A DNA stretch of 7,225 nt from Lachnospiraceae bacterium. GTDB lineage: Bacteria; Bacillota; Clostridia; Lachnospirales; Lachnospiraceae. The stretch is from assembly GCA_900770225.1 (NCBI GenBank), contig CAAGJU010000090.1:1-7225 (forward strand). The letters are read 5' to 3'. The notes beneath the pieces were generated by a model. It ran no database searches and was not told the origin of the DNA. It worked only from the letters and a program-made list of their open reading frames with translations. The translations under genes were made by a program, and so were the position numbers. This document shows, one piece after another, positions 1 through 4,909 of this stretch (the first letter of the stretch is position 1; every line of letters starts with the position of its first letter).

Positions 1-41
1 CTAGCTGGGTCTGTCTTATCATACAATGATATCGGCTCCAT
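1..41 (-). CDS. Possible 5' end of a gene leaving the window on the left
   Basis: An ATG at 41-39 opens a minus-strand frame that stays open to the window edge and reads MEPISLYDKTDPA. A G-rich stretch (GGGGGGATAGGA) lies directly upstream and could act as a ribosome-binding site, using G-U pairs. The direction matches the next four protein-coding genes. Thirteen residues are too few to assign a family; the DKTDP opening only loosely recalls the N-termini of some MutH/Sau3AI-type nucleases. An alternative reading is the end of a plus-strand gene, since plus frame 1 is open from base 1 to a TGA at 55-57. I prefer the minus-strand reading because of its start context. Confidence 0.3.
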   Translation of the reverse strand, partial: MEPISLYDKTDPA

Positions 42-239
42 TCCTATCCCCCCATGAATATATGTTCTGTCCAATCATCAAGGACATCTACCGTTCACTT
101 ATTTCTATTAATTCGTTAAAATTTTAAAAAGTCCTTCCTGCTCAAGGATTGCTGATTCCCCCTCATGTATCAGGAAAGCCGCCAAGCAATCTTATAAAAT
201 AGGGACTGCCTGACGGCCTTTCTTTCGATTCTTATGTTC

Positions 240-617
240 TTATTGATTCTCTTTGCGTTCCTTCAATACAGCGGACAGGGCAACTTCTAGGGACTGCCAG
301 TTCAAGCCTATTCTTTTATCCAGATGTTCTTTCATGAACATCAGAGCCTGGCGTTTTTCGCTTTCTGTAATCTTTTGTTGCTGCCAATCATCGTGCTCTG
401 CGATAAACGCATCGACATCTTCAACAGTCCATTTATCCTCGATGACATACGGCCAGCCCTTGACCGATACATTTTCTTCTTTCAGGTCTTCATCGGTCAT
501 GACATACTTTCCCCTGTCTGAATCTTTTATGGTCTGCATCAAGGCATCATGCCAATCAGCTGCTTCCATAATGATAGTCTTTGCGTATACGTTTTCTACC
601 TTGATTGTAAATTGCAT
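240..617 (-). CDS. Hypothetical protein, 125 aa, possibly DpnD/PcfM-like at its N-terminus
   Basis: A small acidic, soluble-looking protein with no signal peptide or membrane segment. The start at 617 (MQFTIKVENVYAK) is chosen because an AGAGGAG site sits 5 bp upstream; the longer frame back to 782 would run into the end of the transpeptidase gene and lacks such a site. The first half (residues 1-50) has a strand, then an 'EAADWHDALMQT' helix, then a 'DEDLKEENVSV' strand. That pattern loosely resembles DpnD/PcfM-like small domains, but the match is by eye and weak. The second half is helical and charged (about 60-125, WTVEDVDAFIAEHDDW). The gene follows the L,D-transpeptidase by 35 bp with no terminator between them, so the two may be co-transcribed. 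It looks less G+C-rich than the transpeptidase. Function unknown. Confidence 0.75.
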   Translation of the reverse strand: MQFTIKVENVYAKTIIMEAADWHDALMQTIKDSDRGKYVMTDEDLKEENVSVKGWPYVIEDKWTVEDVDAFIAEHDDWQQQKITESEKRQALMFMKEHLDKRIGLNWQSLEVALSAVLKERKENQ

Positions 618-652
618 ATTTTCTCCTCTTCTGAAACGGTCATGGCCATCAC

Positions 653-1561
653 TTAGTAGACGATGACCGGGGTGTTCTTGTCGACGTTCTTGTAGATGGC
701 GGCGGCGTTGGCGGGCGGGAGATTGAGGCAGCCGTGGGAGCCGCTGCGCTTGTAGATCTGGCCGCCGAAGGTCTTGCGCCACGGGGCGTCGTGCAGGCCG
801 ACGTTGCGGTTGAAGGGCATCCAGTACTTGACCTTGGAGTCGTAGCCCTGGCCGCTCAGCATGGCGTCGCGCGTCTTGTACGTCAGGCCGTAAATGCCTT
901 TTGGCGTCGCGTACCCCTGCGTCGGATTGCCCGAGACGAAATAACTCTCAAGGATGCATTTGCCGTCCTTATAGAGCCAGAGCTGCTGCGCGGAGAGGCT
1001 CGCCTCGATGTAAGTCGTGCCCCAGTCCTCCTTGGCATGGACGGCCGCCGTCTGGGCGTAGACGGGCTCACAGGTCGTGCTCTCTTTCGCGGCGAGCAGC
1101 TCCAGAAGATGCGTCATTTCCTGCTCCTGGTCGATGCGCCAGCCGTAATCGCCCTGCGAAATCTCGATGTCCTGCCCCGTACTCGTGTGGAATTTGCGCA
1201 CGGTATAGGCCGTGTCGTATTTGTCGGCCAGCTCCTTGATGAATGCCTTGACCTGCTGCCGGTCGAAGGAAACGCCGGACTCAGCCGTATCGTCCTCCCG
1301 GAGCCACGAGACGATGCGGTCGCCCGTGAGCGTTTCGCTCTTGTCGCCGAACGTGTAGGTGATCGTGACGCCCGCATAGTCCTGCTGCGCCTGCTCGAGC
1401 GGCGTCGGCGGCATCAAAAGCCGGGTTGCGGCCGAACTGCCCGAGAGGCGCCCGCCGAGGAATACGAGGCCGACGACGAAGCAGGCCGCGAGAAATCCGG
1501 CGACGCTGGAGAATAAAAGAAGTTGTTTTCGCTGCTGTTTGCGTTCCTGTTTGCGTTCCAT
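653..1561 (-). CDS. Membrane-anchored L,D-transpeptidase (YkuD/ErfK family)
   Basis: Predicted to form or remodel peptidoglycan cross-links outside the membrane: family members use a cysteine to attack the L,D-bond of a tetrapeptide stem and make 3-3 links or attach proteins. The 302-residue protein has a basic N-terminus (MERKQERKQQRKQ) and one hydrophobic anchor at about residues 14-37. Residues about 60-165 resemble the PG_binding_4 region, including 'GDYGWRID'. A C-terminal YkuD catalytic domain spans about 178-302. The active-site signature is intact: His257 (GLHDAPW), then SHGCLN with catalytic Cys278. The start at 1561 is chosen because it gives a standard signal anchor and has AAAGGA upstream, though about 11 bp away. 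An ATG at 1591 (MRCSQRT), preceded by AGCAGG, would add 10 residues and is a real alternative. A predicted promoter lies at 1663-1691. The 125-aa gene follows closely. Confidence 0.93.
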   Translation of the reverse strand: MERKQERKQQRKQLLLFSSVAGFLAACFVVGLVFLGGRLSGSSAATRLLMPPTPLEQAQQDYAGVTITYTFGDKSETLTGDRIVSWLREDDTAESGVSFDRQQVKAFIKELADKYDTAYTVRKFHTSTGQDIEISQGDYGWRIDQEQEMTHLLELLAAKESTTCEPVYAQTAAVHAKEDWGTTYIEASLSAQQLWLYKDGKCILESYFVSGNPTQGYATPKGIYGLTYKTRDAMLSGQGYDSKVKYWMPFNRNVGLHDAPWRKTFGGQIYKRSGSHGCLNLPPANAAAIYKNVDKNTPVIVY

Positions 1562-1605
1562 AGAAGAATCCGTCCTTTGTGAGCATCTCATATGCTGACC
1601 TGCTG

Positions 1606-1637
1606 ACATGCGTATGCGTACATGCGTGCATGCGTGC
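1606..1637. repeat. 32-bp alternating purine/pyrimidine tract built from 8-bp repeats
   Basis: Every base from 1606 to 1637 alternates between purine and pyrimidine, ending at the CC of 1637-1638. The tract is made of three near-identical 8-bp units of the form TGCGTRYM (1615-1622, 1623-1630, 1631-1638), preceded by a shorter TGCGTA unit at 1609-1614. It lies between the predicted transpeptidase promoter and its start codon, so it would be transcribed as leader RNA. Such CG/TG/CA-rich alternation is the classic sequence type for Z-DNA under negative supercoiling, and short tandem units can change copy number. No function is shown by the sequence. Confidence 0.8.
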
Positions 1638-1662
1638 CAAGAATAAAATCTAATTTACAACT

Positions 1663-1691
1663 AATGTACCACATTCTGCGCTTAAATACAA
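1663..1691 (-). promoter_or_regulatory. Predicted sigma-70-type promoter of the L,D-transpeptidase
   Basis: On the minus strand TTGTAT (1691-1686) and TACATT (1668-1663) are separated by exactly 17 bp. The -10 box is preceded by TGG, an extended -10 motif that can compensate for the weak -35. Transcription would start near 1656 and leave a leader of about 95 nt containing the alternating repeat tract. Confidence 0.5.
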
Positions 1692-1747
1692 AACTTCTTC
1701 CCGATTTTTTCGGACGATTCCTTAGCACGGCAAGCGGCGCAGCAAAA

Positions 1748-1760
1748 AGGAGCACCTCCT
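1748..1760 (-). terminator. Weak terminator-like hairpin downstream of the DUF3298-type gene
   Basis: Read on the minus strand, AGGAG-GTG-CTCCT forms a 5-bp stem with a 3-nt loop, followed directly by TTTT (1747-1744). It lies about 73 bp past the stop codon of the secreted-protein gene and before the transpeptidase promoter, which is where a terminator is expected. The stem is short, so termination may be partial. Confidence 0.4.
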
Positions 1761-1788
1761 AAACGCATGGAGATACTCCCTGATAGTC

Positions 1789-1824
1789 GGCGCCGTGCGC
1801 GGACTCACGGTGCGCACGGCCGCC
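1789..1824. other. Strong GC-rich hairpin just past the DUF3298-type gene
   Basis: GGCG plus CCGTGCGC (1789-1800) pairs with GCGCACGG plus CGCC (1812-1819 and 1821-1824), giving a 12-bp stem with one bulged C at 1820 and an 11-nt loop. It starts 9 bp after the stop codon at 1833 and has no T-tract on either strand. It could stabilise the mRNA 3' end, act with the weaker hairpin at 1748-1760, or be a REP-like palindrome. Only one copy is present here. Confidence 0.6.
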
Positions 1825-1832
1825 CAGCCGCC

Positions 1833-2489
1833 TCATTCGGCATGGTTGCGGCGGTTGAAATAATCGATCCATTTGGCCGTCAGCTTGATATGCGTGACGC
1901 CGGCGGCATACGGGGCCAGATCGTAGGGCTGGTAAATGAGCGCGAGGTCGCCGTTGCCGAGCATGTAGTAATTCGTGCTGATCGCATTGTCCCAGCGGTA
2001 CTGGCTCAAGTCTTTGTCGGGGATGACTTCATCGCGGGCATTGTAAACCGGGAAGCCCAGGACCTGCACGCGGTCATCAGGCGTCAGTCTGACAAAGTAC
2101 GATAGCGGCAGCTTCTCCCCTGTCGCCTTGTCGTAGTTGAGGCCGATGTAATTCGGCATGCCATGCGCGCCGCCCGTCCATTTATACTCGCAGATGACGA
2201 GCGAAACGACCTGGTCATCCTCGTACTTGACCTCATACGAGAAACTGCCGTCGATGAAGTCGCCGCGCTCATAAGCCGCGCGGAAGTCCGCGATGTACGT
2301 GTAGATATCCGAATTGATCGCTTCCTGCGCGTCCAGGTTCTGCGTGTAGACGAGCGGATAATTCATCGTGTAGTTGATTTTCGTGTCGGTGCCCGTTTCA
2401 ACGGTGGCCCCGGCCGGCAGCGGCACGCCCCAGAGCGAGATTGTGCACAGCCCGGCCAAGAGCAGCCTGGTCAGTTGACGCTTACGCAT
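1833..2489 (-). CDS. Secreted DUF4163/DUF3298-like protein
   Basis: A 218-residue exported protein of unknown biochemical role. Residues 1-28 form a signal peptide: MRKR, a hydrophobic core, and a likely cleavage after Ala-Gly-Ala28. The 'LAGLC' near residue 15 is not a proper lipobox. Residues about 35-100 match the DUF4163 type seen in PdaC/RsiV-like proteins (INYTMNYPLV, and a helix of the QEAINSDIYTYI kind). The C-terminal part has DUF3298 hallmarks: GGAHGMPNY, NYDKATGEKLPLSYF and YQPYDLAPYAAG. Related domains form the extracellular sensor part of the RsiV anti-sigma factor, which binds lysozyme. This protein has no cytoplasmic or transmembrane anti-sigma segment, so it is not RsiV itself. 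The start is firm: AGGAGG lies 7 bp upstream of the ATG. A GC-rich hairpin follows the stop. Confidence 0.85.
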   Translation of the reverse strand: MRKRQLTRLLLAGLCTISLWGVPLPAGATVETGTDTKINYTMNYPLVYTQNLDAQEAINSDIYTYIADFRAAYERGDFIDGSFSYEVKYEDDQVVSLVICEYKWTGGAHGMPNYIGLNYDKATGEKLPLSYFVRLTPDDRVQVLGFPVYNARDEVIPDKDLSQYRWDNAISTNYYMLGNGDLALIYQPYDLAPYAAGVTHIKLTAKWIDYFNRRNHAE

Positions 2490-2526
2490 AAAAATTCCTC
2501 CTGTCCATCATTCAATACAGCCGGCG

Positions 2527-2730
2527 TCACTCCCACATAATGGCATCCACAATAGCCAATACATTCTGAAAGAGATCATCCGGACAAGGTTCCAGAAGCT
2601 TCCATTTCCGTGACTGGCAGTCAAGCGATTTGAGCGCTTCGCACAGAATATCTCCATGCACGCTGGCCCGCCCATCCAGAGCGACATGCAAAGGAAAATC
2701 CCGCTGCGTCGAGGTAATCGGAAAGACCAT
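2527..2730 (-). pseudogene. 3' remnant of a MazF/PemK-type toxin gene
   Basis: The 67 codons read MVFPITSTQRDFPLHVALDG, then a strand-helix segment with HGDILCEALKSLD and a C-terminal helix LFQNVLAIVDAIMWE. This matches the second half of MazF-family endoribonucleases: the cPITS strand, the 'SLDxxxR' motif (here SLDCQSR) and the final helix. The usual first 40 or so residues, with the GDIxxxxF and GRRPAxV motifs, are missing. The frame is open only to a TAG at 2775-2773, and the upstream codons (RDILSITLSQ) do not look like MazF. No good ribosome-binding site precedes 2730 and no antitoxin gene is adjacent. The recognisable toxin sequence stops within about 25 bp of the TOPRIM stop codon at 2756, so arrival of the ATPase/TOPRIM cassette, or a deletion with it, probably removed the front. 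Expected to be inactive. Confidence 0.7.
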
Positions 2731-2755
2731 CTGTGATAGCGTGATAGATAGAATG

Positions 2756-3445
2756 TCACGATGATAATTGCACTAGAGCGTCTTTCAAAAAATCCAACGC
2801 ATCGCTTGAAAAATCAAAACATTTGGCGCGAGCTGCTTCTCCTATTTTCAAGCCAACGAAATCATCTGTTCCTGATAAATAAGCATGTAAGCGATTCTTA
2901 TGTATCGTCCTGAATGGGTATTTCCGTTTTTCTTCCACACGTTTCACATAGAAATTTGCCATTTCCAATAAATCTAATCCAAAATCTTTATCATACGGCA
3001 ATGCTAAAATCTTGCAACACAAATCTTCTAATGTGCCATCATAAAAAGTACCATCTGCTTTCTTGCCTGGCAATAAGACAAACCCAAAACGCATTCCATC
3101 TTGATTCTCGACAAAGGTCCCATCAATAGGAATCGAGATATCAAAAGAAGTACTCATGGTGTTCTGAACAGATTGTACTGCACCCGCAGCATTCGTTTCC
3201 GCATCTCTCACCACCAGGAATCCCCTCATTTGGTCAAAACAATCCAAAGATGAAAAGAGTGGCATAGTCTTTCTCATATCCTCATTACCACCCAAGTCAA
3301 TGATATTGAACAAGTCCGGAACTACTTCTTTCGCCACGAGATATTCGATGTAATAACGAAGGAATTGTTCTTCATCTCGTCCTTCACAAAGAATAACGTA
3401 TGGATGCTCGGGATGCAGCTGAAATAATCTTCTTCTCTTAGCCAT
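2756..3445 (-). CDS. DUF3226-like TOPRIM protein, putative effector of an ATPase/TOPRIM defence pair
   Basis: A 229-residue protein whose N-terminus (about 14-130) has a TOPRIM-type layout. It has VILCEGRDEEQF with the conserved glutamate (Glu21), then FLVVRDAET (Asp81, Glu83) where the DxD motif normally sits, then FGFVLLPG. The C-terminal part (about 175-229) has the KNRLHAYLSG, VGLKIGEAA and helical FLKDAL pattern of DUF3226 proteins. TOPRIM proteins of this kind are metal-dependent nucleases, but the second acidic position is Glu instead of Asp, so activity is not certain. The start at 3445 (MAKRRR) is chosen because GGAGGTG lies 7 bp upstream, inside the end of the ATPase gene; the two reading frames are separated by a single A. 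This implies translational coupling and a fixed stoichiometry. Partner architecture recalls AriB of PARIS and RloB/AbiLii, which belong to other families. The gene is AT-rich compared with the flanking genes. Confidence 0.8.
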   Translation of the reverse strand: MAKRRRLFQLHPEHPYVILCEGRDEEQFLRYYIEYLVAKEVVPDLFNIIDLGGNEDMRKTMPLFSSLDCFDQMRGFLVVRDAETNAAGAVQSVQNTMSTSFDISIPIDGTFVENQDGMRFGFVLLPGKKADGTFYDGTLEDLCCKILALPYDKDFGLDLLEMANFYVKRVEEKRKYPFRTIHKNRLHAYLSGTDDFVGLKIGEAARAKCFDFSSDALDFLKDALVQLSS

Positions 3446-3446
3446 T

Positions 3447-4544
3447 CTACCGCACCTCCAATTCCGCATCTAAAGCAGTTTCCAGTTCATCACCAGAAAA
3501 ACCATAGGCATGTCTGCCCTTAGAAGATACACTGATTCGCTGATAACTCAGAGACTGCAATTTATCCATTTCTTTCATGGTCGATACAGATTGACGCAGA
3601 ATATCAATATTATGCGTTGTAATCAAGAGCTGGCAATTCACAGTCAAAGCAGCTTCATACAATAGTTTCAATACATTGGCATATACACTGTAATGGAACC
3701 CATTCTCTATCTCATCGAGCAGGACAATTCCATTCGGACTAGTCAATACAAGCAAGAGCAGTTGCAAAATTTTATTGATACCATCGCCCATATATGTAAT
3801 CGGCATTTTCACCTTATTCGATAAAATCACATATACATATGAGATATTATTTTCCACTAAAGTCGTAATATCCATAATCCTTGCATCAAAAACCCGCAGG
3901 ACATTCAGTAAATCCGCTTTATTGCCGTCTAAAATGAACTTACTTACCCATTCAGCCATCGTTGTATTATCGACCATGTATACATTCTTGTAAAAATTTA
4001 CTTTTACAAGCGATGGCTCTTTTTCATGGCTTTTAGCTCCTATCGAAGCATGACGAATCTGATTATTCTCGAATGAAAATTGTCCTTGATTCTTATATTT
4101 TCCTACTGTATATGTATAACGCAAAGCGAAAAAATGCTGATTCAAAAAGTTAGGGTCATACCCTTGCTTTAAAATCGCCGTGACACTCCCTATATTGATA
4201 TCAAGACTCGCATTTTGATCCGTCACTTTTTTCATTGTCAATACAGATTTTAAATTATTATCTCGTACAATAGACAGTGAAAGCTTATCCGTTTTATCAA
4301 AATTAAAAAACAAAGGATTCCATATACGCTCTGGCAGGGCCTGTAAATTGCCATTGCCATTTCGACCGGCAGCCAACGCGAAAAAAATATTAGGATTTCG
4401 ATAACCAGAATTCAAAAAAACAGCTTCGAGAATAGCCGATTTCCCTGAATTATTTTTCCCGCCCAACAAAGTAACAGGAGCCAGATCTTTAATAAACAGT
4501 TCTTGGAAACATCTAAAATTCTGTATCTTTAACTCTTTTATCAT
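3447..4544 (-). CDS. AAA15/OLD-like ABC-type ATPase, putative sensor of an ATPase/TOPRIM defence pair
   Basis: A 365-residue cytoplasmic ATPase of the SMC/RecF-like AAA15 group. It begins with MIKELKIQNFRCF, the typical first strand of the group. The Walker A loop is GGKNNSGKS (29-36). A signature-like YMGDGINK lies around 252-257, Walker B is GIVLLDEIENG with Asp277 and Glu278, and the H-loop is ITTHN with His311. All ATP-site elements are intact. No TOPRIM domain is fused at the C-terminus, so it is not a full-length OLD or GajA nuclease; the TOPRIM function is carried by the next gene. Position 4544 is preferred as the start because AGCAGGTG lies 6 bp upstream. The frame extends to a GTG at 4610, but those 22 residues have no ribosome-binding site. 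In PARIS and AbiL the analogous ATPases sense a phage trigger and control a toxic partner; the same role here is inference. One 60-bp stretch (4201-4260) is 28% G+C, against 67% in the transpeptidase gene (721-780). Confidence 0.88.
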   Translation of the reverse strand: MIKELKIQNFRCFQELFIKDLAPVTLLGGKNNSGKSAILEAVFLNSGYRNPNIFFALAAGRNGNGNLQALPERIWNPLFFNFDKTDKLSLSIVRDNNLKSVLTMKKVTDQNASLDINIGSVTAILKQGYDPNFLNQHFFALRYTYTVGKYKNQGQFSFENNQIRHASIGAKSHEKEPSLVKVNFYKNVYMVDNTTMAEWVSKFILDGNKADLLNVLRVFDARIMDITTLVENNISYVYVILSNKVKMPITYMGDGINKILQLLLLVLTSPNGIVLLDEIENGFHYSVYANVLKLLYEAALTVNCQLLITTHNIDILRQSVSTMKEMDKLQSLSYQRISVSSKGRHAYGFSGDELETALDAELEVR

Positions 4545-4637
4545 TTTTTCACCTGCTTTACGAGCAACATCGGATGGATTTGTCATCACAAAATTCAACT
4601 GGCATTCCACAATTCAAGAACAACATACCTTACCTTA

Positions 4638-4666
4638 AGTATACGTGAACAATTCTCTCGCGTCAA
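4638..4666 (-). promoter_or_regulatory. Strong predicted promoter of the ATPase/TOPRIM operon
   Basis: On the minus strand TTGACG (4666-4661) and TATACT (4643-4638) each match the sigma-70 consensus at five of six positions, with an ideal 17-bp spacer. Transcription should start near 4631, giving a leader of about 87 nt. A short tandem GGTAAGGTA follows the -10 box and could be an operator, although no repressor gene is seen nearby. The promoter lies about 90 bp from the IS left end and is undisturbed by it. Confidence 0.7.
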
Positions 4667-4776
4667 TCTGCTGCCCCGGTATCTTCTTTCCTCAAGGGGA
4701 CATCACAAGCTCACGCCTGCTGCTCCTGACAACCATTCATCAAATATGATAGAATAATGTATATGATACAGTAGAA

Positions 4777-4815
4777 TTACCCACCGTCATCATCCAGAAA
4801 TCCCCATTTCATCAG
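4777..4815 (+). repeat. Left-end subterminal repeats of the IS (two copies)
   Basis: Two copies of a motif close to TTCCCCAYTTTCATCAT: TTACCCACCGTCATCAT at 4777-4793 and ATCCCCATTTCATCAG at 4800-4815, the second being one T shorter. Their starts are about 23 bp apart. They match the inverted copies at the right end and are the likely transposase-binding sites. Confidence 0.65.
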
Positions 4816-4844
4816 GGGAATTTCCCCCAAAAAAGCAGGACACC

Positions 4845-4873
4845 TTGAACCGCTCCTCTTTAACCGTTATCCT
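4845..4873 (+). promoter_or_regulatory. Predicted promoter of istA
   Basis: TTGAAC (4845-4850) and TATCCT (4868-4873) are separated by 17 bp; each matches the consensus at four of six positions. Transcription would begin near 4880, only about 30 nt before the istA start codon. Confidence 0.45.
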
Positions 4874-4909
4874 TTATTTTGTACCACCAAGATAAAGGAG
4901 GAAAGGATA
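4868..4909 (+). promoter_or_regulatory. Fold-back structure over the istA ribosome-binding site
   Basis: TCCTTTAT (4870-4877) is the exact complement of ATAAAGGA (4892-4899), which contains the start of the AAGGAGG site. The overlapping TATCCTTT (4868-4875) is also the exact complement of AAAGGATA (4902-4909), which runs into the start codon. Either 8-bp pairing would hide the translation start. The upstream arm lies in the -10 region of the predicted promoter, so only transcripts entering from outside would contain it. Confidence 0.55.

Noticed and set aside
19..87. 22-codon minus-strand frame starting at 87 (MSLMIGQNIYSWGDRNGADIIV)
   Set aside because: It overlaps the better-supported gene start at 41 in another frame and has only a poor ribosome-binding site.
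85..239. Possible RNA gene or terminator in the left intergenic region
   Set aside because: There is only a 7-bp inverted repeat (GATTGCT/AGCAATC) with a long loop and no tail of T residues; no tRNA-like fold was found.
734..1516. Long plus-strand open frame opposite the L,D-transpeptidase
   Set aside because: It is a by-product of G+C-rich codon structure. The protein is a low-complexity Ala/Val/Arg/Glu-rich sequence with no domain, while the opposite strand encodes a clear YkuD enzyme with its active site.
1767..2105. 112-codon plus-strand frame opposite the end of the secreted-protein gene
   Set aside because: It overlaps a gene with signal peptide, strong ribosome-binding site and family motifs; the frame itself shows none of these.
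2440..2450. Possible lipobox (LAGLC) in the DUF3298-type protein
   Set aside because: The residue before the cysteine is Leu rather than Gly, Ala or Ser, and a normal signal-peptidase I site (AGA at 26-28) follows.
2508..2759. 83-codon minus-strand frame over the mazF remnant
   Set aside because: It is in a different frame from the MazF motifs and its translation shows no family features.
4545..4610. N-terminal extension of the ATPase to a GTG at 4610
   Set aside because: The extra 22 residues lack a ribosome-binding site, and MIKELKIQNFRCF is the normal first strand of AAA15 ATPases with AGCAGGTG correctly placed before it.
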